Source of the DNA: Coriaria nepalensis
Lineage: Eukaryota > Streptophyta > Magnoliopsida > Cucurbitales > Coriariaceae
Assembly (NCBI GenBank): GCA_027186245.1
Contig: CP114481.1
Span: forward strand, 27,249,501-27,313,500
DNA: 64,000 bases
Direction: 5' to 3'
Shown here: positions 29,322-41,449 of the stretch, piece by piece
Layout of the letters: each line of letters opens with the position of its first letter
Numbering within the stretch: position 1 is the stretch's first letter
Program-made: the position numbers and the translations under genes
The notes under the pieces: generated by a model
Database searches by the model: none
What the model was told of the DNA's origin: nothing
The model's input: only the letters and a program-made list of their open reading frames with translations

Positions 29322-29999
29322 GATTTTCTTACATAACTTGCAATTAATCTATTGAATACAACAATGCATTATTTTAGTCTTAAAGAGCTATCATTCAGTC
29401 TTTTGATATCATTAAATTGTTTGAAAGCACATCGAACTAATTCTATTTTTGCATTTAAAACAGGACATTCATGCATAACTTGCAATTGATCTACTGAAGG
29501 CAACTATGCATTTTTTTAGTGTTAAAGTCATATTATTGCATCTCTTTTACTCATTAAATCATTCTAAATCACTTCTGACGAAATTCGGCTTTTAAACATG
29601 ACCTTCGTGCATAACTTGCAGTTGATCTATTGAAGGCAACTATACATTTACTTAGCCTTAAAATCATGTCATTGAGGCTCTTCTAGTCATTAAATCATTA
29701 TATATGAAATCAAACGAATTATATTTTTCCCCTTCAAACATGATTTTCTTACATAACCTGCAATTAATCTATTCAAGACAACAATGCATTATTTTAGCCT
29801 TAAAGAGCATATCATTCAGTCTTTTGATATCATTAAATTGTTTGAAAGCACTTCGAACGAATTCTATTTTTGCATTTAAAACACGACATTCATGCATAAC
29901 TTGCAATTGATCTACTGAAGGCAACTACGCATTCTTTTAGTGTTAAAGTCATATTATTGCATCTATTTTACTCATTAAATCATTCTAAATCACTTCAGA
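29322..29999 (+). repeat. Segment repeated at +1682 bp (copy 1)
   Basis: This matches 31004-31681 at an offset of 1682 bp, four units. Shared unusual features are caggacattc (29461 and 31143), atatatgaaatcaaacg, ctattcaagac and ctacgcattctttt. Just upstream, the B subunit changes from one variant (cgtatttttgcccttcaaacacg) to another (acttgcaattaatc), which looks like a recombination joint near 29322. A 68-codon frame (29704-29910 and 31386-31592) lies inside; it is treated as non-coding. Confidence 0.75.
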
Positions 30000-31003
30000 C
30001 GAAATTCACCTTTTAAACATGACTTTCATGCATAACTTGCAGTTGATCTATTGAAGGCAACTATACATTTACTTAGCCTTAAAATCATGTCACTGAGCCT
30101 CTTCTAGCCATTAAATCATTATAATGAATTCGAACGAATCGTATTTTTGCCCTTCAAACACGATTTTCTTACATAACCTGCAATTTATCTATTGAATACG
30201 AAAATGCATTATTTTAGCCCTAAAGAGCATATGATTCAGTCTTTTCAGATCATTAAAATATTTGAATGCATTTCGAACTAATTCTATTTTTTTATTTAAA
30301 ACACGACTTTCATGCATAACTTGCAATTGATCTACTGATGGCAACTATGCATTTTTTTTGTGTTAAAGTCATATTATTGCATCTCTTTTACTCATTAAAT
30401 CATTCTAAATCACTTCAGACGAAATTCACCTTTTAAACATGACTTTCGTGCATAACTTGCAGTTGATCTATTGAAAGCAACTATGCATTTACTTAGCCTT
30501 AAAATCATGTCATTGAGGCTCTTCTAGTCGTTAAATCTTTATAAATGAATTCGGACGAATCATATTTTTGCCCTTCAAACGTGATTTTCTTACATAACCT
30601 GCAATTTATCTATTGAATACAAAAATGCGTTATTTTAGCCCTAAAGAGAATATCATTCAGTCTTTTCAGATCGTTAAATTATTTGAAAGCATTTCGAACT
30701 AATTCTATTTTTGCATTTAAAACACGATTTTCATGCATAACTTACAATTGATCTACTAATGGCAACTATGCATTTTTTTTGTGTTAAAGTCATATTATTG
30801 CATCTCGTTTACTCAGCAAATCATTCTAAATCACTTCAGACAAAATTCGGCTTTTAAACATGACTTTCGTGCATAACTTGCAGTTGATCTATTAAAGGCA
30901 ACTATACATTTACTTAGCCTTAAAATCATGTCATTGAGGCTCTTCTAGTCGTTAAATCATTATAAATGAATTCGGACGAGTCATATTTTTGCCCTTCAAA
31001 CAT

Positions 31004-31681
31004 GATTTTCTTACATAACTTGCAATTAATCTATTGAATACAACAATGCATTATTTTAGTCTTAAAGAGCTATCATTCAGTCTTTTGATATCATTAAATT
31101 GTTTGAAAGCACATCGAACTAATTCTATTTTTGCATTTAAAACAGGACATTCATGCATAACTTGCAATTGATCTACTGAAGGCAACTATGCATTTTTTTA
31201 GTGTTAAAGTCATATTATTGCATCTCTTTTACTCATTAAATCATTCTAAATCACTTCTGACGAAATTCGGCTTTTAAACATGACCTTCGTGCATAACTTG
31301 CAGTTGATCTATTGAAGGCAACTATACATTTACTTAGCCTTAAAATCATGTCATTGAGGCTCTTCTAGTCATTAAATCATTATATATGAAATCAAACGAA
31401 TTATATTTTTCCCCTTCAAACATGATTTTCTTACATAACCTGCAATTAATCTATTCAAGACAACAATGCATTATTTTAGCCTTAAAGAGCATATCATTCA
31501 GTCTTTTGATATCATTAAATTGTTTGAAAGCACTTCGAACGAATTCTATTTTTGCATTTAAAACACGACATTCATGCATAACTTGCAATTGATCTACTGA
31601 AGGCAACTACGCATTCTTTTAGTGTTAAAGTCATATTATTGCATCTATTTTACTCATTAAATCATTCTAAATCACTTCAGA
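31004..31681 (+). repeat. Segment repeated at +1682 bp (copy 2)
   Basis: This is the partner of 29322-29999 with the same rare markers. Left of 31004 the sequence is ordinary for its class (gacgagtcat...aaacatg), so this copy is the more likely source and the 29.3 kb copy the chimeric product. That direction is an inference. Confidence 0.7.
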
Positions 31682-32849
31682 TGAAATTCACCTTTTAAAC
31701 ATGACTTTCGTGCATAACTTGCAGTTGATCTATTGAAAGCAACTATGCATTTACTTAGCCTTAAAATCATGTCACTGAGGCTCTTCTAGCCATTAAATCA
31801 TTATAAATGAATTCGAACGAATCATATTTTTGCCCTTCAAACATGATTTTCTTACATAACCTGCAATTTATCTATTGAATACAAAAATGCATTATTTTAG
31901 CCCTAAAGAGCATATCATTCAGTCTTTTCAGATCATTAAATTATTTGAAAGCATTTCGAACTAATTCTATTTTTTTATTTAAAACACGACTTTCATGCAT
32001 AACTTGCGATTGATCTACTGATGGCAACTATGCATTTTTTTTGTGTTAAAGTCATATTATTGCATCTCGTTTACTCAACAAATCATTCTAAATCACTTCA
32101 GATGAAATTCGGCTTTTAAACATGACTTTCGTGCATAACTTGCAGTTGATCTATTAAAGGCAACTATACATTTACTTAGCCTTAAAATCATGTCATTGAG
32201 GAACTTCTAGTCTTTAAATCATTGTAAATGAAATAGAACGAATTATATTTTTGCCCTTGAACATGATTTTCTTACATAACCTGCAATTAATCTATTGGAT
32301 ACAACAATGCATTATTTTAGCCTTAAAGAGCTATCATTCAGTCTTTTGATATCATTAAATTGTTTGAAAGCACTTTAAACCAATTCTAATTTTGCATTTA
32401 AAACACAACTTTCATGCATAACTTGCGATTGATCTACTGAAGGCAACTATGCCTTTTTTTAGTGTTAAAGTGATATTATTGCATCTCTTTTACTCCGTAA
32501 ATCATTCTAAATCATTTCAGACGAAATTCACCTTTTAAACATGACTTTCGTGCATAACTTGCAGTTGATCTATTGAACGCAACTATACATTTACTTAGCC
32601 CTAAAATCATGTCATTGAGGCTCTTCTAGCGATTAAATCATTATAAATGAATTCGAACGAATCATATTTTTGCCCTTCAAACAAGATTTTCTTACATAAC
32701 CTGCAATTAATCTGTTGAAGACAACAATGCATTATTTTAGCCTTAAAGAGCATATCCTTCAGTCTTTTGATATCATTAAATTGTTTGAAAGAACTTCGAA
32801 GTAATTCAATTATTGCATTTAAAACACGACATTCATGCATAACTTGCAA

Positions 32850-33616
32850 TTGATCTACTGAAGGCAACTATGCATTTTTTTAGTGTTAAAGTCATATTCT
32901 TGCATCTCTTTTACTCATTAAATCATTCTAAATCACTTCAGACGAAATTCACCTTTTAAACATGACTTTCGTGCATAACTTGCAGTTGATCTATTGAAAG
33001 CAACTGTGCATTTACTTAGCCTTAAAATCATGTCATTGAGGCTCTTTTAGCCATTAAATCATTATAAATGAATTCGAACGAATCATATTTTTGCCCTTGA
33101 AACATGATTTTCTAACATAACCTGCAATTTATCTCTTGAATACAAAAATGCATTATTTTACCCCTAAAGAGAATATCATTCAGTCTTTTCAGATCATTAA
33201 ATTATTTGAAAGCATATCGAACTAATTCTATTTTTTTTATTTAAAACACGACTTTCATGCATAACTTGCGATTGATCTACTGAAGGCAACTATGCATTTT
33301 TTTAGTGTTAAAGTCATATTCTTGCATCTCTTTTACTCATTAAATCATTCTAAATCACTTCAGACGAAATTCACCTTTTAAACATGACTTTCGTGCATAA
33401 CTTGCAGTTGATCTATTGAAAGCAACTGTGCATTTACTTAGCCTTAAAATCATGTCATTGAGGCTCTTTTAGCCATTAAATCATTATAAATGAATTCGAA
33501 CGAATCATATTTTTGCCCTTGAAACATGATTTTCTAACATAACCTGCAATTTATCTCTTGAATACAAAAATGCATTATTTTACCCCTAAAGAGAATATCA
33601 TTCAGTCTTTTCAGAT
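32850..33616 (+). repeat. Single-unit tandem duplication, 422-bp offset
   Basis: The 345 bases 32850-33194 recur at 33272-33616, 422 bp later, with the unusual markers caactgtgcattta (33001 and 33423), gccctt(g)aaacatg, ttctaacataac and attttacccctaaag. The offset is one base longer than usual because of an extra T in a T run near 33231. Confidence 0.75.
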
Positions 33617-36600
33617 CGTTAAATTATTTGAAAGCATTTCGAACTAATTCTATTTTTGCATTTAAAACACGATTTTCATGCATAACTTGCAATTGATCTA
33701 CTGATGGCAACTATGCATTTTTTTTGTGTTAAAGTCATATTATTGCATCTCGTTTACTCAGCAAATCATTCTAAATCACTTCAGACAAAATTTGACTTTT
33801 AAACATGACTTTCGTGCATAACTTGCAGTTGATCTATTAAAGGCAACTATACATTTACTTAGCCTTAAAATCATGTCATTGAGGCTCTTCTAGACGTTAA
33901 ATCATCATAAATGAGTTCGAACGAATTATGTTTTTGCCCTTCAAACATGATTTTCTTACATAACTTGCAATTAATCTATTGGATACAACAATGCATTATT
34001 TTAGTCTTAAAGAGCTATCATTCAGTCTTTTGATATCATTAAATTGTTTGAAAGCACTTTAAACCAATTCTATTTTTGCATTTAAAACACGACATTCATG
34101 CATAACTTGCAATTGGTCTACTGAAGGCAACTATGCATTTTTTTAGTTTTAAAGTCATATTCTTGCATCTCTTTTACTCAGTAAATCATTCTAAATCACT
34201 TCAGACGAAAAGCACCTTTTAAACATGACTTTCGTGCATAACTTGCAGTTAATCCATTGAAGGCAACTATACATTTACTTAGCCTTAAAATCATGTCATT
34301 GAGGCTCTTCTAGTCATTAAATCATTATAAATGAATTCGAACGAATCATATTTTTGCCCTTCAAACATGATTTTCTTACATAACTTGCAATTAATCTTTT
34401 GAATACAACAATGCATTATTTTAGTCTTAAAGAGCATATCATTCAGTCTTTTGATATCATTAAATTGTTTGAAAGAACTTCGAAGTAATTCAATTATTGC
34501 ATTTAAAACACGACATTCATGCATAACTTGCAATTGGTCTACTGAAGGCAACTATGCATTTTTTTAGTGTTAAAGTCATATTCTTGCATCTCTTTTACTC
34601 ATTAAATCATTCTAAATCATTTCAGACGAAATTCACCTTTTAAACATGACCTTCGTGCATAACTTGCAGTTGATCTATTGAAGGCAACTATACATTTACT
34701 TAGCCTTAAAATCATGTCATTGAGGCTCTTCTAGTCATTAAATCATTATAAATGAAATCGAACGTATTATATTTTTGCCCTTCGAACATGATTTTCTTAC
34801 ATAACCTGCAATTAATCTATTGGATACAACAATGCATTATTTTAGCCCTAAAGAGCATATCATTCAGTCTTTTCAGATCATTAAATTATTTGAAAGCATT
34901 TCGAACTAATTCTATTTTTTTATTTAAAACACGACTTTCATGCATGACTTGCAATTGATCTACTGATGGCAACTATGCATTTTTTTTGTGTTAAAGTCAT
35001 ATTATTGCATCTCGTTTACTCAGCAAATCATTCTAAATCACTTCAGATGAAATTCGGCTTTTAAACATGACTTTCGTGCATAACTTGCAGTTGATCTATT
35101 AAAGGCAACTATACATTTACTTAGCCTTAAAATCATGTCATTGAGGCACTTCTAGTCATTAAATCATTGTAAATGAAATCGAACGTATTATATTTTTGCC
35201 CTTCGAACATGATTTTCTTACATAACCTGCAATTAATCTATTGGATACAACAATGCATTATTTTAGCCTTAAAGAGCTATCATTCAGTCTTTTGATATCA
35301 TTAAATTGTTTGAAAGCACTTTAAACCAACTCTATTTTTGCATTTAAAACACACCTTTCATGCATAACTTGCGATTGATCTACTGAAGGCAACTATGCAT
35401 TTTTTTAGTGTTAAAGTCATATTCTTGCATCTCTTTTACTCATTAAATCATTCTAAATCATTTCAGACGAAATTAACCTTTTAAACATGACTTTCGTGCA
35501 TAACTTGCAGTTGATCTATTGAAAGCAACTATGCATTTACTTAGCCTTAAAATCATGTCACTGAGGCTCTTCTAGCCATTAAATCATTATAAATGAATTC
35601 GAACGAATCATATTTTTGCCCTTCAAACATGATTTTCTTACATAACCTGCAATTTATCTATTGAATACAAAAATGCATTATTTTAGCCCTAAAGAGAATA
35701 TCATTCAGTCTTTTCAGATCGTTAAATTATTTGAAAGCATTTCGAACTAATTCTATTTGTGCATTTAAAACACGATTTTCATGCATAACTTGCAATTGAT
35801 CTACTGATGGCAACTATGCATTTTTTTTGTGTTAAAGTCATATTATTGCATCTCGTTTACTCAGCAAATCATTCTAAATCACTTCAGACAAAATTCGGCT
35901 TTTAAACATAACTTTCGTGCATAACTTGCAGTTGATCTATTAAAGGCAACTATACATTTACTTAGCCTTAAAATCATGTCATTGAGGCTCTTCTAGTCGT
36001 CAAATCATTATAAATGAATTCGGACGAGTCATATTTTTGCCCTTCAAACATGATTTTCTTACATAACTTGCAATTAATCTATTGAATACAACAATGCATT
36101 ATTTTAGTCTTAAAGAGCTATCATTCAGTCTTTTGATATCATTAAATTGTTTGAAAGCACTTCGAACTAATTCTATTTTTGCATTTAAAACACGAGATTC
36201 ATGCATAACTTGCAATTGATCTACTGAAGGCAACTATGCATTTTTTTAGTGTTAAAGTCATATTATTGCATCTCTTTTACTCATTAAATCATTCTAAATC
36301 ACTTCTGACGAAATTCGGCTTTTAAACATGACCTTCGTGCATAACTTGCAGTTGATCTATTGAAGGCAACTATACATTTACTTAGCCTTAAAATCATGTC
36401 ATTGAGGCTCTTCTAGTCATTAAATCATTATATATGAAATCAAACGAATTATATTTTTCCCCTTCAAACTTGATTTTCTTTCATAACCTGCAATTAATCT
36501 ATTGAATACAACAATGCATTATTTTAGTCTTAAAGAGCTATCATTCAGTCTTTTGATATCATTAAATTGTTTGAAAGCACTTCGAACTAATTCTATTTTT

Positions 36601-38760
36601 GCATTTAAAACACGACACTCATGCATAACTTGCAATTGATCTACTGAAGGCAACTATGCATTTTTTTAGTGTTAAAGTCATATTATTGCATCTCTTTTAC
36701 TCATTAAATCATTCTAAATCACTTCAGATGAAATTCACCTTTTAAACATGACTTTCGTGCATAACTTGCAGTTGATCTATTTAAAGCAACTATGCATTTA
36801 CTTAGCCTTAAAATCATGTCACTGAGGCTCTTCTAGCCATTAAGTTATTATAAATGAATTCGAACGAATCATATTTTTGCCCTTCAAACATGATTTTCTT
36901 ACATAACCTGCAATTTATCTATTGAATACAAAAATGCATTATTTTAGCCCTAAAGAGCATATCATTCAGTCTTTTCAGATCATTAAATTATTTGAAAGCA
37001 TTTCGAACTAATTCTATTTTTTTATTTAAAACACGACTTTCATGCATAACTTGCAATTGATCTACTGAAGGCAACTATGCATTCTTTTAGTGTTAAAGTC
37101 ATATTATTGCATCTATTTTACTCATTAAATCATTCTAAATCACTTCAGACGAAATTCACCTTTTAAACATGACTTTTGTGCATAACTTGCAGTTGATCTA
37201 TTGAAAGCAACTATGCATTTACTTAGCCTTAAAATCATGTCACTGAGGCTCTTCTAGCCATTAAATCATTATAAATGAATTCGAACGAATCATATTTTTG
37301 CCCTTCAAACATGATTTTCTTACATAACCCGCAATTTATCTATTGAATACAAAAATGCATTATTTTAGCCCTAAAGAGCATCTCATTCAGTCTTTTCAGA
37401 TCATTAAATTATTTGAAAGCATTTCGAACTAATTCTATTTTTTTATTTAAAACACGACTTTCATGCATAACTTGCGATTGATCTACTGATGGCAACTATG
37501 CATTTTTTTTGTGTTAAAGTCATATTATTGCATCTCGTTTACTCAACAAATCATTCTAAATCACTTCAGATGAAATTCGGCTTTTAAACATGACTTTCGT
37601 GCATAACTTGCAGTTGATCTATTAAAGGCAACTATACATTTACTTAGCCTTAAAATCATGTCATTGAGGAACTTCTAGTCATTAAATCATTGTAAATGAA
37701 ATAGAACGAATTATATTTTTGCCCTTCAAACATGATTTTCTTACATAACCTGCAATTAATCTATTGGATACAATAATGCATTATTTTAGCCTTAAAGAGC
37801 TATCATTCAGTCTTTTGATATCATTAAATTGTTTGAAAGCACTTTAAACAAATTCTATTTTTGCATTTAAAACACAACTTTCATGCATAACTTGCGATTG
37901 ATCTACTGAAGGCAACTATGCATTTTTTTAGTGTTAAAGTCATATTATTGCATCTATTTTACTCAGTAAATCATTCTAAATCATTTCAGACGAAATTCAC
38001 CTTTTAAACATGACTTTTGTGCATAACTTGCAGTTGATCTATTGATAGCAACTATGCATTTATTTAGCCTTAAAATCATGTCACTGAGGCTCTTCTAGCC
38101 ATTAAATCATTATAAATGAATTCGAACGAATCATATTTTTGCCCTTCAAACATGATTTTCTTACATAACCTGCAATTTATCTATTGAATACAAAAATGCA
38201 TTATTTTAGCCCTAAAGAGCATATCAATCAGTCTTTTCAGATCATTAAATTATTTGAAAGCATTTCGAACTAATTCTATTTTTTTATTTAAAACACGACT
38301 TTCATGCATAACTTGCGATTGATCTACTGATGGCAACTATGCATTTTTTTTTGTGTTAAAGTCATATTATTGCATCTCGTTTACTCAACAAATCATTCTA
38401 AATCACTTCAGATGAAATTCGGCTTTTAAACATGACTTTCGTGCATAACTTGCAGTTGATCTATTAAAGGCAACTATACATTTACTTATCCTTAAAATCA
38501 TGTCATTGAGGAACTTCTAGTCATTAAATCATTGTAAATGAAATAGAACGAATTATATTTTTGCCCTTAAAACATGATTTTCTTACATAACCTGCAATTA
38601 ATCTATTGGATACAACAATGCATTATTTTAGCCTTAAAGAGCTAGCATTCAGTCTTTTGATATCATTAAATTGTTTGAAAGCACTTTAAACCAATTCTAC
38701 TTTTGTATTTAAAACACAACTTTCATGCATAAGTTGCGATTGATCTACTGAAGGCAACTA

Positions 38761-40444
38761 TGCCTTTTTTTAGTGTTAAAGTCATATTATTGCATCTCTT
38801 TTACTCAGTAAATCATTCTAAATCATTTCAGACGAAATTCACCTTTTTAACATGACTTTCGTGCATAACTTGCAGTTGATCTATTGAACGCAACTATACA
38901 TTTACTTAGCCCTAAAATCATGTCATTGAGGCTCTTCTAGCCATTAAATCATTATAAATGAATTCGAACGAATCATATTTTTGCCCTTCAAACAAGATTT
39001 TCTTACATAACCTGCAATAAAACTGTTGAAGACAACAATGCATTATTTTAGCCTTAAAGAGCATATCATTCAGTCTTTTGATATCATTAAATTGTTTGAA
39101 AGAACTTCGAAGTAATTCAATTATTGCATTTAAAACACGACATTCATGCATAACTTGCAATTGGTCTACTGAAGGCAACTATGCCTTTTTTTAGTGTTAA
39201 AGTCATATTATTGCATCTCTTTTACTCAGTAAATCATTCTAAATCATTTCAGACGAAATTCACCTTTTAAACATGACTTTCGTGCATAACTTGCAGTTGA
39301 TCTATTGAACGCAACTATACATTTACTTAGCCCTAAAATCATGTCATTGAGGCTCTTCTAGCCATTAAATCATTATAAATGAATTCGAACGAATCATATT
39401 TTTGCCCTTCAAACAAGATTTTCTTACATAACCTGCAATAAAACTGTTGAAGACAACAATGCATTATTTTAGCCTTAAAGAGCATATCATTCAGTCTTTT
39501 GATATCATTAAATTGTTTGAAAGAACTTCGAAGTAATTCAATTATTGCATTTAAAACACGACATTCATGCATAACTTGCAATTGGTCTACTGAAGGCAAC
39601 TATGCCTTTTTTTAGTGTTAAAGTCATATTATTGCATCTCTTTTACTCAGTAAATACTTCTAAATCATTTCAGACGAAATTCACCTTTTAAACATGACTT
39701 TCGTGCATAACTTGCAGTTGATCTATTGAACGCAACTATACATTTACTTAGCCCTAAAATCATGTCATTGAGGCTCTTCTAGCCATTAAATCATTATAAA
39801 TGAATTCGAACGAATCATATTTTTGCCCTTCAAACAAGATTTTCTTACATAACCTGCAATAAAACTGTTGAAGACAACAATGCATTATTTTAGCCTTAAA
39901 GAGCATATCATTCAGTCTTTTGATATCATTAAATTGTTTGAAAGAACTTCGAAGTAATTCAATTATTGCATTTAAAACACGACATTCATGCATAACTTGC
40001 AATTGGTCTACTGAAGGCAACTATGCCTTTTTTTAGTGTTAAAGTCATATTATTGCATCTCTTTTACTCAGTAAATCATTCTAAATCATTTCAGACGAAA
40101 TTCACCTTTTAAACATGACTTTCGTGCATAACTTGCAGTTGATCTATTGAACGCAACTATACATTTACTTAGCCCTAAAATCATGTCATTGAGGCTCTTC
40201 TAGCCATTAAATCATTATAAATGAATTCGAACGAATCATATTTTTGCCCTTCAAACAAGATTTTCTTACATAACCTGCAATAAAACTGTTGAAGACAACA
40301 ATGCATTATTTTAGCCTTAAAGAGCATATCATTCAGTCTTTTGATATCATTAAATTGTTTGAAAGAACTTCGAAGTAATTCAATTATTGCATTTAAAACA
40401 CGACATTCATGCATAACTTGCAATTGGTCTACTGAAGGCAACTA
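38761..40444 (+). repeat. Four near-identical 421-bp units in tandem
   Basis: Copies lie at 38761-39181, 39182-39602, 39603-40023 and 40024-40444, each 421 bp. I found only three differing bases among them: one at 38848 in copy 1, and two at 39656-39657 in copy 3. They share rare variants such as tgcctttttttag, ctattgaacgc, aaacaagatt, gcaataaaactgttg and gaagtaattc. The flanking units lack part of this set. This is the most homogeneous stretch of the window and probably the youngest amplification. Each copy contains an open minus-strand frame of 86 codons starting at TTG; it is considered non-coding. Confidence 0.9.
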
Positions 40445-41449
40445 TGCATTTTTTTAGTGTTAAAGTCATATTCTTGCATCTCTTTTACTCATTAAATCAT
40501 TCTAAATCATTTCAGACGAAATTCACCTTTTAAACATGACTTTCGTGCATAACTTGCAGTTGATCTATTAAAGGCAACTATACATTTACTTAGCCTTAAA
40601 ATCATGTCATTGAGGCTCTTCTAGTCGTTAAATCATCATAAATGAATTCGAACGAATTATGTTTTTGCCCTTCAAACATGATTTTCTTACATAACTTGCA
40701 ATTAATCTATTGAATACAACAATGCATTATTTTAGTCTTAAAGAGCTATCATTCAGTCTTTTGATGTCATTAAATTGTTTGAAAGCACTTCGAACTAATT
40801 CTATTTTCGCATTTAAAACACGACATTCATGCATAACTTGCAATTGATCTACTGAAGGCAACTATGCATTTTTTTAGTGTTAAAGTCATATTATTGCATC
40901 GCTTTTACTCATTAAATCATTCTAAATCACTTCAGACGAAATTCGGCTTTTAAACATGACCTTCGTGCATAACTTGTAGTTGATCTATTGAAGGCAACTA
41001 TACATTTACTTAGCCTTAAAATCATGTCATTGAGGCTCTTCTAGTCATTAAATCATTATATATGAAATCGAACGAATTATATTTTTGCCCTTCAAGCATG
41101 ATTTTCTTACATAACCTGCAATTAATCTATTGAAGACAACAATGCATTATTTCAGCTTTAAAGAGCATATCATTCAGTCTTTTGATATGATTAAATTGTT
41201 TGAAAGCACTTCGAACTAATTCAATTATTGCATTTAAAACACGACATTCATGCATAACTTGCAATTGATCTACTGAAGGCAACTATGCATTTTTTTAGTG
41301 TTAAAGTCATATTATTGCATCTATTTTACTCATTAAATCATTCTAAATCACTTCAGACGAAATTCACCTTTTAAACATGACTTTCGTGCATAACTTGCAG
41401 TTGATCTATTGAAAGCAACTATGCATTTACTTAGCCTTAAAATCATGTC

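Noticed and set aside
29704..31592. 68-codon plus-strand open frames at 29704-29910 and 31386-31592 (related one at 34752-34958) as genes
   Set aside because: They are the same satellite segment copied at 1682 bp; low-complexity AT-rich translation, no domain, and sister units carry stops or indels.
33226..33240. T runs (seven to nine T) in A and C subunits as terminators or poly(A)-derived retroelement tails
   Set aside because: They are regular parts of the repeat unit, vary by one or two bases as homopolymers do, and have no hairpin or retroelement body beside them.
38918..40441. Four identical 86-codon minus-strand open frames as a possible gene family
   Set aside because: They start at TTG, lie inside near-identical satellite units, are closed by a stop in most sister units, and show no recognisable domain, no promoter and no separate intergenic DNA.
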